Positions 20,752 to 31,600 of a DNA stretch of 64,000 nt are shown here, in pieces. The position numbers were made by a program, and so were the translations under genes. Below the pieces are notes generated by a model that did no database searches, was not told the origin of the DNA, and saw nothing but the letters and a program-made list of their open reading frames with translations. Within the stretch, counting starts at the first letter, position 1; every line of letters starts with the position of its first letter. The stretch is from NCBI GenBank assembly GCA_002077065.1, contig NAJO01000002.1:1488001-1552000 (forward strand), written 5' to 3'. This DNA is from Cryoendolithus antarcticus. Lineage: Eukaryota; Ascomycota; Dothideomycetes; Cladosporiales; Cladosporiaceae.

Positions 20752-22380
20752 ATGCTCAACAATCCACCGCCGTTGGCACCTCCGCTTCTCAACGCAACGA
20801 CACGCCGCGCGGAACGTGCTAGGAGAGCAATGGATACCATTAAGAGTGCCGTCCCGGAGATAATGCGCTCGAGTCCACGTGTACGGCATGGCGTCCACAA
20901 GGCACAGGTGCATTGCGACCCGGAGGCGCGGGAAACCGTCGCGAGTGTTGGTGGAGACGTAGGAACGCATATCAGGATCCGACTGCAATGTCAAGACACC
21001 TTGTCCGTCGCGGCTAGGTTGTCAGAACGTCCGTTCGCGATCAAGCGTACCGCTGCTTCGACGACTAAGTCGCAACAACGTCCCAATGTCGCAGTCCTGA
21101 ATATGGCGTCCACGGTTAAGCGAGGCGGTGGTTTCTTGGATGGAGCTAACAGCCAGGAAGAGTTCCTCTGTGCGCGCACCACTTTGTGGGCCTCGCTGTG
21201 GGAGGAGCTCTATCCTCTCCCAGAGACAGGTGGGATCTGGTCGCCAGAGATGATGGTCTTCCGGGACTCGACACCCGAGGCTAACGACCTCGAGAAACGG
21301 GACCGGTATTTCATCGATGTGATATCTGCGGGCATGATCCGCTTCCCTGCGCGTGGCCGGACAGACGAGCGGGAAGCGAACTGCAGCTGTGGTGTCAGCT
21401 ACTGCGATCGCGACAAGGACATCGTGACGCGAAAGATGAAAGCCGTGTTGCGCTTAGCAGAGAGCAAGGGCGTCGAGAAGCTGGTCCTCGGAGCCTGGGG
21501 CTGCGGCGCTTACAACAATCCGGTGCACCAAGTCGCAAACATCTGGCGAAAGGTGATCGCCGGCTCGCCGAGGCAGAGGCGCCCGAACACAGAGCGATAT
21601 TCGGGTATCAAGGAGATCGTCTTCGCCATCCCAGACCGCAGCATGCTGCACGAGTTCGAGAAGGCATTCGCAGGCGTCCTCTGCACCGAGCCTCAAGTCT
21701 CACCGGCCCAAGATGCCACAGACGCCGGCGCCGAACGCACAGCCCAAGACGCGCACACCTCCGACCTCATCGCCAAGATCGCCTTGGTAGAGCTCGACCT
21801 CGAGCAAGGCCCCAACCCTCAACGGCGACGTCGTCTGCGCGCTCAGCTGGCGGATCTGAACCGCGATCTGACCCGCGGTCTCGCCAACAAAGCAGCCCAG
21901 AACGAAGACCTGACACTCCAAGAAGACGAAGAGATCGAGGACTTCGTCGTCTCCGGTTTCCCCGGCTCAGACGGCGAAGACAACAGCTGCTTCAATTTCG
22001 ATGAAAACGACATAGCCTCTGACAGCAGCGACGCAGAGCGCAGCGAGATCTATGAGTTCCGGCCTGGCGCTTTGCAGTCCGCTCGAGCATCGGACCGCGG
22101 TGATGCGGCGTTCGAGGAAGACGTGAGCTGTGCTTTCGACATCATTCCTCGCGCGAGTCCGAAGTTCGATGCGCAGAGTGGGTGGTTTGCGGGGAGTATG
22201 GATGAGCTGACGAAGATGTTGAAGTTGGGGCATGTGGCTAGGGGGAGTGGGTCGGAGCCTGGGAGTCCGAGTGTGAGGGGTGAGGGCCTGCCGCCGCTGG
22301 AGATCGATGAGGGGATTGTTGATGCGTATCTTTCGAGGTATGGGGGCACTGATGGGGAGGTCGAGGAGGGTGTGAGGTAG
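20752..22380 (+). CDS. Microbial-type PARG (DUF2263/TIGR02452) with acidic tail
   Basis: The predicted 542-residue intronless protein has an N-terminal macro-like fold of the microbial-type poly(ADP-ribose) glycohydrolase family. It would remove ADP-ribose from proteins. The signature is RGGGFLDGANSQEEFLCART near residues 123-142, containing the GGG(x)nQEE pattern whose glutamates are catalytic in characterised PARGs. VAVLNMAS before it and VLGAWGCGAYNNP near residue 250 (the ribose-phosphate loop, GAWGCGAxxN) are typical. IRLQCQDTLSVAARL matches the family's N-terminal strand-helix. The domain ends near residue 310 (KEIVFAIPD, FEKAFAG). About 230 further residues form an acidic, Ser-rich, probably disordered tail, which is not part of the minimal family. 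An ATG at 20752 starts the protein. Confidence 0.85.
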   Translation: MLNNPPPLAPPLLNATTRRAERARRAMDTIKSAVPEIMRSSPRVRHGVHKAQVHCDPEARETVASVGGDVGTHIRIRLQCQDTLSVAARLSERPFAIKRTAASTTKSQQRPNVAVLNMASTVKRGGGFLDGANSQEEFLCARTTLWASLWEELYPLPETGGIWSPEMMVFRDSTPEANDLEKRDRYFIDVISAGMIRFPARGRTDEREANCSCGVSYCDRDKDIVTRKMKAVLRLAESKGVEKLVLGAWGCGAYNNPVHQVANIWRKVIAGSPRQRRPNTERYSGIKEIVFAIPDRSMLHEFEKAFAGVLCTEPQVSPAQDATDAGAERTAQDAHTSDLIAKIALVELDLEQGPNPQRRRRLRAQLADLNRDLTRGLANKAAQNEDLTLQEDEEIEDFVVSGFPGSDGEDNSCFNFDENDIASDSSDAERSEIYEFRPGALQSARASDRGDAAFEEDVSCAFDIIPRASPKFDAQSGWFAGSMDELTKMLKLGHVARGSGSEPGSPSVRGEGLPPLEIDEGIVDAYLSRYGGTDGEVEEGVR

Positions 22381-23066
22381 TGAGGTGTTTGAGCCAGGTG
22401 TGTATTAGCGGGTTTTGCATAGGGGGGAATATACGAAAGGGATGAAGGGCATAGCATTGCGTTGCTGATAGCAATTTGGTAGCTTTTTCCGTACTTGCGT
22501 CGCAGTTCTGTCCTCCTTCTCGTTGGTCGCTTACCGTCCTTGTGATGATCGATGCTGTCGAACACCAGCGGTTGGATCAAGTGACAATGGCTTGCACTGC
22601 GATGCAAAGCTGTGACATCACGTCCTGTCAAGCTGCTTACGATGCTGACCGTGTCCAAAAGCCTAGCAGCGCGTCAATCTACATAGGTCGTAGAACTAAT
22701 GTGTTATAGTGCAATGGTTGAGAACACACTTGAGCTTGTGAACGGACCGCTGCCTACCGAGTCACTACACCCAATGTGGCAATATCCCTCACGTGACGTG
22801 TCAGGTCATAGCAACCTTGGTGTTACAAGCTCGCCCTCCGTCACGCAAAAGGATTCCGACCGAGATTTGTAGTGGCTTGATTGACCAACCTGGCCACCAC
22901 ATGAGGTGTCCGACGCGTGGCTTTCACACGTACATACAGTCGACAAGGCCTCCAGCCTACCTACCCAGATGCCCGGATATGCCCATACCGTACATATATG
23001 CAAAGCTCGATCTTCGACGCCTGCTCGTCTGCGCGCGACATTGTAATCGACTGGCGCTCACCTGCT
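22381..23066. other. Convergent 3' region, no gene seen
   Basis: About 690 bases between the convergent PARG-like and RAD5 genes. Short overlapping frames only (up to ~95 codons), none recognisable. It should contain both 3' ends. Confidence 0.45.
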
Positions 23067-26000
23067 CTAGCTGAGCAGTTCCCTGATATCCTCGATCCTC
23101 TGCAGCTTCTTCTCGTCCTCGCTCATCATGCCCAGCGAACTCGCACTACAGATCGAGTCAGCCATAAAATTCACCCTCGATCCAAAGTCATGATAGTACT
23201 CACATAAACTTCTTCCTATCCTGCACCCGCAGCATCTTCTCCTCAATGCTCCCCTCAACCACAAACCGCACAACCTTGACCTCCTCAGTCTGTCCCATCC
23301 GATGCACGCGATCTATAGCCTGCGCCTCGACGGCAAAGCTCCACCACGGGTCCATCATGTACACCCGTTCCGCACATGTCAAGTTCAACCCAACACCGCC
23401 CGCTCGCAGACTGAGCAACAGCACGCAGCTTTTCGGGCGAGTCGTGAAGTCGGTGAGGACGCGGGCTCGTTCCTTCTGCGACAGCGAGCCGTCGAAGCGG
23501 AGCGAGGGAATGCGAGCGGCGGTGAGAGCTGGGGCAAGGAGGTCAAGGAAGGAGGTGAATTGGGAAAAGATTACGGATTTGGCTTGCGGGTGGGTACGGC
23601 GGAGAGCCTTGAGGTGGGTGAGCAGAGTCTTGATTTTGGCGCTGGACAGGGTATTGGCGCGGCGGAGGGAGATGCGCGGGACTGGCGTTGCGCTGGGCTT
23701 GATGACAGCTGTGGGTTGGGTGGAGGTATAGAGGTCTTCTCCTTCGTTTTCGTCGAGAGTGGCGAAGGCGTTGGTGAGGGTCTGGGCGGACTTCTCGGCG
23801 GGCGTGCTGGTCCCGGAGTCGAAGTCATCTGCATCATGGCGCACGACTTCGAAGACGTCTTTGGCGTTGATGGGTTCGCGGCAATTGAAGCAGCGCGGCA
23901 GCTCGTTCTTGTCTTTCTGATGCTCGATGTAGTCTAATAGGCACTTCTTGCAAGCAGAGTGCCAGCAACCCGTCACAGCTTGCTCTTCCATCGGCTCCTC
24001 GCTGCAAATCGGGCACTCCATGTCTTGGTCCTCTTGGATCTGCTTCAGGACATGTGTTCCGAATTTGCTCGCATCTTGATCGCCTTCATCTGCCTGGAAG
24101 CGCTCGAGGAGTGTGGTCAGATCCATGTCATCAGCCAAGCCGTTCGCAATGTCGGCAGCAGCAGCAGCGTCCTCCTCTTCCTCCACGATGTTCTTATTGC
24201 GTGTCAATATCGGGTGACAGCAGGTTTGCCGTAGCCGCAGGATCTGTGCGAAGATCGTCGTGTAGCTCTTCATCAACGTCCCAGCCTGGACATTGGAGTT
24301 GAAGGTACGCTTTGCGCGCGCAAAGATGAGGTCGTAGACTTCCCTCTCGTTGTCACTCAGCTTGACACGCTCGATGTCGATGGTGCGAGGAGGCAACGGG
24401 ACCAAGGCCTTCCCATCAGGCGTTTTCATATCCTTCGTCCTGCGTAACACTAGTGGCTCAAGCACTGTCTGCACGACATCGAGTGCTCGCACAAAGTCTC
24501 CCTTCTCGAATGGTAGCGTCACGAATGTCTTCCAGAAGCTGAAATTGCTCCATGGCTCGACACGCAAGAAGCGGACTAAGCTGAAAAGGTCTTCGAGCCT
24601 GTTTACGATAGGTGTACCCGTCAGTGTCCAGCGATGTGTGGCAGACAATTCGTAGCACGCCTTTGCCGTCTTCGATGATCTGTTCTTGATCATGTGAGCT
24701 TCATCGAGAATGATGCGCCAGTAGTTCACACTGAACAGTCCGCCGTGTGAACCACGATTGCCACCGTTGGCTGCGACCGAGTTGAACTCACTCAAGATTG
24801 TGCCATAGGATGTGATGATCACATTGGGTGCGGTGGCGGCATTAGCAGGACAGCAGAGCGTCTGCAAATTGACGTTCTTCTCAGTGCCGTAGTACATAAG
24901 GGTCTTCAGCGTACCATCTTCGGATGCCTTCTCTGCCTCACTCTGCCACTGGGCAAGCAATGACATGGGTGCGACTACGAGTGTGGTAGCCGGGGCTGAG
25001 ACGACTTCTGTGCTAGACTTCTGTAGTCTCGGCAGGTTGGCCATGGTCTCGCTCTTCGCTGAGTGTACTGCAGCTTGTTGCTCGGGCGATGTATGCGAAT
25101 GAATGAGAGCAAGCATCTCTATTGTTTTGCCCAGACCCATCTCGTCTGCGAGAATGCCACCTAGACAGGTCTGCTCCTGTACTGGGAACTCGAGACTCAT
25201 CTCTCCGCTGTAGGGGTTGACATAGAATGAAGACTGATCAGTCACGGTAGGCAGATCTTGGTCATCGGCGTCCTTGATCGGCCAAGCGTACTCTTCCCAC
25301 AGCGGATGCATGGAGAGCTCCTTGTGGTCCTGCTTCTCTGCTGTCTCTTTCGCAAGCATCCAGTGCAGCGCTTGCTTCTGGTACTTCCGCAGATCCATCC
25401 GAAAAGTTGATGCCGGCTGAGCCGTGGGTGTGTTGAAGTCGAACGATTGTGCCTTCTTGTATAGTGTGTCTAACTGATCTTGCTCTAGCTCCTCACCTTC
25501 CTCCTTCTCTTCTGTTGGAGACGACTCGCCGTTCTCTGGTGTTCCGGGCTTGCTCTTCTTTGCATCCTGCTGCTCATACTGCTCAGCTACTTCGGCAGCC
25601 TTCAATATCCCCTCACGCTTGTGCTTTGCTGTAGTCTCATTGGCTTTCGAAGGTTGCAGGTTGATCTCCGAGAATAGCTTGACAAGACCTACCTGTCGTA
25701 TACGCAGATCCCGCTCGTCTGTCGATTCCTTGGCTTCGAAGATGCTGGTCTCGCGGTTACTCTCAGTTGGCTTGATGAAGTTAGTACTTTCGAACGCACT
25801 CTTCAACAGGTAACATTTGAGCTGCAAAAAGATCGTCTCGTTCGTCCGTATCCTCTCAGGAGCGTAGACACAGTGTCCCTCGAAAGTGCATAGCTTCTGA
25901 TCGACCAATGTGCTCACCCACGCAGCGCTCTCTTTTTCAAGTCTGCCGATCTCACTGCCACGCATGTTTGTGAACCGGACAATCAGGTCTTGCGTCTTCC

Positions 26001-26634
26001 GAATAACTTGTCTAGTCTTGCCACCTCGACCAGGCTTCTGCACTGCTTGCTGCTTCACCCGCTCGATCCTGACCTCATCACCCGGCTTCAGCAAGCCAGT
26101 GCCACTCGTTGTGGTCCATCCTGCAACGCCCAGAGCTCCGATGTAACGCTTGACAGGAGTCTTGTCTAACAGTGCGAGCTTGATACCCTGTGTCGTGGTC
26201 GACACGCTTGGTGCAGTCTTCTTACTTGTGGGCTTGCTATCCAAGTGGCCGAACATCATCTCACAGGTTGAGTCAACGCTGGAGTCGCTAGCCAATGCTT
26301 CCTCATCCAAGCCTCGATCATAAGTGCCATCAAACCAGGCGTTTACGGCGGCTTCCATGTTAGATCCATATCGACGCCCCAATTCTCTAGCAGTACTTCT
26401 CGATATGGCTGTTCCAACGAATGCTCCAAAAGCCTTGCGGTCGAAAGATCCTGCTTTCTTGACATTGCTAGGCTGGCGCCCCAGGGTCGGACTTGTAGGC
26501 AGCGTGGCAGTCTCATGAAATGTGCTCGTCTCAGCAGCGAAGGTTGGAGGCTCCTCATGTTTCTGCTCGGGCTCGTCGTCCACGAAGAATCTCCTCTTCT
26601 TGTGCGGACGTTGGTCCAGAGTGATGTCCGCCAT
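23067..26634 (-). CDS. RAD5: DNA repair helicase/ubiquitin ligase Rad5
   Basis: The 1169-residue nuclear protein is a Swi2/Snf2 translocase and RING E3 that polyubiquitinates PCNA with Ubc13-Mms2 in error-free damage tolerance. Exons in order: 26634-23204 and 23145-23067. The 58-nt intron (GTGAGT to TGTAG) adds a 27-codon last exon, completing KKF-IASSLGMMSEDEKKLQRIEDIRELLS, the usual Rad5 end. Domains: HIRAN about 160-300 (KRYIGALGVAGW...), Walker A LADEMGLGKT near 495, DEAH box near 648 (ILDEAHMIKN), RING near 873-921 with CPIC, CWHSACKKC and CFNC, helicase C with VIFSQF near 1020 and QAIDRVHRMGQ near 1112. All ATPase motifs and RING cysteines appear intact. It shares a 290-base divergent promoter with an NDUFAF6-like gene. 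Confidence 0.96.
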
Positions 26635-26924
26635 CGAGGGTGGCTAGAGACGTTAGGGAAGAATCATAGTCGAAGGGTGATCTCTTGGAGCAGACGCGTT
26701 AATGTCAGAACGCGTCGTAAATTGAACTCCGAGGTGGCGTCATGGGAAAGAGGCGAACATTTCGTGCAACAGGGCAATGATATGATCGACTAGATCCTAT
26801 ACATACCGACGTATTCTCCCTGGCTCAGATCCTTCCAACTATCTGCACTTATCTAAGTCTGGACATGGCTGGACATATAGAAGTGAATCAGCAAGCAAGC
26901 ACATAGACCTTAACGTCCATCGAC
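26635..26924. promoter_or_regulatory. Divergent promoter, RAD5 / NDUFAF6-like
   Basis: Only 290 bases separate the two start codons, so both genes probably draw on one bidirectional promoter region. No TATA box is obvious at the expected places, and no known damage-response element was recognised by eye. Confidence 0.5.
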
Positions 26925-28088
26925 ATGAACTCTTGGCCGACGAGATCACTCAATGAGATCCGCAATGCAGCCAAATTCGCCTCAGAGTGCCGACGAAGAG
27001 GCTTCTCGTCAGGCCGTATGACTGCGGCGCCCTTAGCCGCGCCCACTCTCGAAGCAGACTCGGCAAGAGGATATTGCCTCGATCTTGTGCGGAAGTACGA
27101 CACGCCATCGTCACTATTGCTACCATACATCCCACGACATGCTCGAGATGCATACATCGCCCTTCGAGCGTTCAACATCAATGTGGCTCGCACTGCGGAC
27201 ACGACCAGTACGCCTACCATCGGATCCATGCGCCTGCAGTTTGAGCGAGAAGCTGTGACGAAAGCTCTGTCTGGCACGCCACCCAAGCAACCCATAGCTC
27301 TCCTTCTCGCAAAGGCCGCCGAGGATATCTCTCTGCAGAGTGATGGCAAGACCAAATGGAGCAGATCATGGTTCCTTCGACTGATCGACACTCGAGAGAA
27401 GAACCTCTCGAACCCGCCTTACCCAAGTCTTACGCATCTGGAGACTTACGCCGAGAACACATACAGCACGCTGCTTTATCTCACCTTGCAGGCGCTTCCA
27501 ATGGGCTCTCTCACCGCGGATCACATCGCCTCGCATATCGGCAAAGCAACAGGCATCGCAGCCGTGCTCCGTGGCCTTCCCTTGATCGCCTTCCCCGGAC
27601 CTCCCAACAAGCACTCAAACCAGCCATCGCAGCCTGGTAGCGATATCGGCGCCACACGTCAAGGCGCCGTGCTCTTACCACTGGATATCATGGCTGAGCA
27701 CTCCGTCCGCGAAGAAGACGTCCTACGCAACGGTGCCTCAGCGCAAGGCCTTCGAGACGCGGTCTTCGCAGTCGCCACACGCGCCAACGACCATCTCATC
27801 ACAGCTCGGCAAATGCTCTCAAGCATTTCAGCTGGCGAGGAGGCTGGACATGACTTCGAGCACCAGGACGAAGAGGAGCACGTTTACCTCCCTACGAGCG
27901 CGATGAAGGAGACGCCGAAGCAGGAAGTCGACAGGGCTTTTGGAGTCTTCATGCCTGCTCTAGCAACGCAGATGTGGCTCGATAAGCTGGAGAAAGGTGA
28001 TTTTGATGTGTTCAATGAGGGTTTGAGGAAGACGGACTGGAAGTTGCCGTGGAAGGCTGCTTGGGCTTATCAGAGGAGGAACTTGTAG
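26925..28088 (+). CDS. NDUFAF6-like complex I assembly factor (squalene/phytoene synthase fold)
   Basis: The intronless 387-residue protein belongs to the trans-isoprenyl synthase fold family typified by NDUFAF6, a mitochondrial factor for complex I assembly. A basic N-terminus (RNAAKFASECRRRGFSSG) looks like a mitochondrial presequence. The fold begins at ARGYCLDLVRKYDTPSSLLLPYIPRHARDAYIALRAFNINVAR. Later come WFLRLIDTREKNL, then TYAENTYSTLLYLTLQALPM and HIGKATGIAAVLRGLP, in the expected order. The two Asp-rich motifs (DxxxD) of true squalene or phytoene synthases are not evident, consistent with a non-catalytic assembly role. The presence of this gene implies that the organism keeps respiratory complex I. 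Confidence 0.88.
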   Translation: MNSWPTRSLNEIRNAAKFASECRRRGFSSGRMTAAPLAAPTLEADSARGYCLDLVRKYDTPSSLLLPYIPRHARDAYIALRAFNINVARTADTTSTPTIGSMRLQFEREAVTKALSGTPPKQPIALLLAKAAEDISLQSDGKTKWSRSWFLRLIDTREKNLSNPPYPSLTHLETYAENTYSTLLYLTLQALPMGSLTADHIASHIGKATGIAAVLRGLPLIAFPGPPNKHSNQPSQPGSDIGATRQGAVLLPLDIMAEHSVREEDVLRNGASAQGLRDAVFAVATRANDHLITARQMLSSISAGEEAGHDFEHQDEEEHVYLPTSAMKETPKQEVDRAFGVFMPALATQMWLDKLEKGDFDVFNEGLRKTDWKLPWKAAWAYQRRNL

Positions 28089-28614
28089 ATTTGTAGGTTA
28101 TTGTATATTTGCTGGCGACTAACTTTCAGCTCCATAACATTTCCGAGTCGACTTGCTACCTTGGTATTCAACTCTCGCCACAAGAAATCTAGGGATATTG
28201 CAATCTCACCGGCGCCATGAGCACGGAGAAAGCCTGCCAGATGCATAAAATAGAAGCACAAGCACCTATGATCAGTAATCCATCGAACTGCAGTGTGCAG
28301 ATTCACGCGACAAGAGAGAACCGTCATTTGGATTGAGTTCTAGTTTTGGCGGTCAAGCTGCAATAATTGCTGACCACCAGCTGGCATGCTGCTGGATCAC
28401 CACCTTTTATAGCCTTTCCGCGACCATCCTACGATCGATGCATCGGGTCATTTTCTAACACCACATGTCCCATACGGCGACAGTAAATTGACAGCTCAGC
28501 AATCCAGCAATAAGGTAAGTTAGCGATCTTGTCTCATTTCCTCTGCGCGCACTCCAAAATTCCCCTCTACCTCTTCGCCTCGCACACCGTGTTCTTTGCT
28601 CTATCTCGCACACT
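28089..28614. promoter_or_regulatory. Intergenic; promoter of the large coiled-coil gene
   Basis: The 526 bases hold no supported gene. The final 60 bases (CCCCTCTACCTCTTCGCCTCGC...) are pyrimidine-rich, suggesting the leader of the gene at 28615. Confidence 0.35.
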
Positions 28615-31600
28615 ATGGACCTCGACTGGCCCGACATTCCAGGCGATCATATCGAAGACATCAGCTATCAGTTGGCGGTACTCAGGAATCGAAAACGTGA
28701 AAACGCGAGGACCCCGGCCGAGACTCTCATCGATCGCGCTGAGCTTCGGAAGATTCTGAACAGGATATTCAGGACTGTACTGTCGCCCAGGACCTCCAGT
28801 ACGGACGCCGCTCGCGAAGAGATGGAGAACCACCAGGCGAAAGAGTCGCATCGTCGCGACGCTGCTTACTCGTCAATCATCGGTCGGCACCCAGTCATGC
28901 CTGCGGCTGCTGTCAATCCAGGTGCGGAAACCACACATACTGCTCAGCCTGAGCTTCCAGAGGACACCCCTACTATACTGTCCGAACAGGACAACGAAGG
29001 AGCCTCTGCCCTTGCTGCCGATGTTGTCACAGAGCAAGAAAACGACGCGAGCCCAGTACAGGAGTCAAAGCGGTACGATGCCGCAGTTGAGATGATACGC
29101 GCGAGACTTGCCGATCGCGTAGCAAAGACAAAAGTCAAACATGAACTCGAGCGAGACCGTATATTTGCCGAACAAGAGCGCGCCTCGATCTTGGCGCAGC
29201 TGTATGAATCGCAATCCGATCGCGATGAGCCCTCTCCAGCTGCAGCTAAGGCAGCTAGCAAGCTCACTTCTACGATTGGCGCGAATCTCTACGTATTTGG
29301 CGAAGACTCAGTGAACGGCGGGCATCGTTTTGTCGATACGCAGCGCATTGTGATAGGCTATGAACAAGAGCCTGAGCAGGACGCCGAAGAAGCTGTTGTA
29401 GAAGCTGAATCGCAGGCCAGCACCAGCGCTGCACACATACCACAAGATGATGAGGCTAATGGCAAAATGAACGCCGCAGCGGGAGCAGCCAGCCAGGCTG
29501 ACTTCTCGGCGAAGGAACGCGGCGTCCATAGGCTCTCCAAATACCGCCGTACAACTATGAGCGAAAAGACCGCGTCAATTCTGTCTCAGGTCGGCTTGAT
29601 CGAAGAGGAAGTGAAGCGCCTCAACGATGCTACCTCATCTGCAGCAGAAGTAGCCGGTCTGCCTGTGCCTCCTGCTGCTCAGCATGTCTACAAGTTCGAG
29701 AAGGACGCTGACGTGATCGGCGGACAACGCGTCGTGGGATGGCGTAACGGGCAGCGTATCCAATTGCCGCTTGCGCCCAGTACCATAGAAAATGCAGTAG
29801 AAGCTACTCTGCGGAATAAGACCCTTCAAGCGTCTTGGGCAGAGAAGATGATTGAGCATAGCGATGCGATGGAGGCTATGACTGCTCGAATGGCGGCTGC
29901 GGTACACCGGGTCTCAGTGCCCCCGGGCGACTGGTGTCCAGAAGGCCTTGGATTTACGCCCGACGATGACGCCTCAATTTGCGCGCAGATGAAGTGGATC
30001 GAGAAGGAGCAGCATCGCCGCGACAACTTTTCCATCTCTGCCGCAGAGGCAGCCGGTTTGCCTATCCCGGAGTTCCACCAGATTCTATACGAGTTCGGCG
30101 CGAATCAGACGAACAGCAGCCATCATGTGGTGGCCTGGCGTCACAACGAGCGCATTGGAACCCAAGCAGAGCTGGCTGCCCAATGTGTCGGCCCTCAGAC
30201 CACTCAAAATGTCACCACACATGCGACAGCCTTACTCTCGGCCAACGAGACTATGGGTCTGCCCGCTTACGCTGGGCTCGTTGCCGGGCTGACAATGCTC
30301 GCATTCGTAGCCTTCGGCGTGTTGAATGGGTTGCTCAACGATTTGATCAAACGCAGGACGAAGGCCAAGGAGGCCAAGCGCCTCGTTGCACAGAAGGTGA
30401 AGGTCCAGAGCATATTGCGAGCCAACAAGGGTCAGATCGCCACGGGGAAGGCCAGATTCCTGCTTCAGGCTACCGGCCGCGCGACTCCTGAGATAAAAGC
30501 CAAGGAGCAGCTTGCTGCTACCATGGCTCCAGCTCCGGAGGTAAGTGACAGGGAGACCGTGGGCATGCTCGTGAACGAGCTCATCGGTTTCGACTACGTG
30601 CGTGCCACACGCCTGCTTGCCCGCGATCTGATAGCCCGCCGGGACGCTCAGCGTATGGGCGCTAGCTTCTGCGGTCTTGTGTTCATCGGGTCTGGCCAAA
30701 TGGCCGTTCGATATGCGAAGTCTGGCAATATGGCTGCTGATGCAATGAGCACCTTCTGGAAACTCAAGGACTTTGTGTGCCATCCGCTCTTCATCATCAT
30801 CTCAGCAGCGCTGGGCTTGTGCTTCGCGGGGGCCGATCTCGTGGCATGGCTGGACAATAGGGAGAAGAACAGGCTGGCGACAGTGGAGGAGGCGAAGACA
30901 GTGCTGACTGCCTTAGCAGTTGCTGAAGCGAAGCCCGACGATCCAGACTACTACACTGACTGCAATGAGTCGTGCTGTGAGTCTGACGACGAGACCGAGG
31001 ATGAGGATGTCGTCTATGGCAATGAAGACGCCCCTCGCAGCGACTCCAACGCCACCCTCGTCGACGGGAACAACCCCAACGCCGACGATGAGAAGTCCCC
31101 GGCGTCGGCGCCACCCTGCGGCCACATCCATCTGATCGATTCCCTGCAAACGGAAGGCGATCAGCAGCGGTCCATCGCCACGCGCTACAAAGCCCAGATC
31201 GACACCATCACCCGCCGCCACAATGATCAACTCACTGTCATCAGGGAAGCCAAGCTCTTGCTAGACGACTTTGCCAAGCGCCACGAATTGTGCCAGAAGG
31301 AAGTCACCAGTGCCAAAGAAGACCTGCAAAACGCACGCAACGAGGTTGAGCGACTGAAAGCGAGCCTCGAGGGCCAAGTGCGCGTCCAAAGGAGCTTGAT
31401 CCTCCAGCGCGAGTGGGCGAGCGACGCCCTCACCGGAGCAAAGAAGGAGGTCTTCCACCTGACGGAGGATTCCAAGGCTCAGATCGAGTCCTGGAAACTC
31501 CAGGCTCGCACTTTCCACGACAAGGCTCTCAAATGGCAGGCAGAGGGCGTTACGCTCGGCAAAAAGATCGAGGATATCAAGACGATGACGGAGAACAAGC

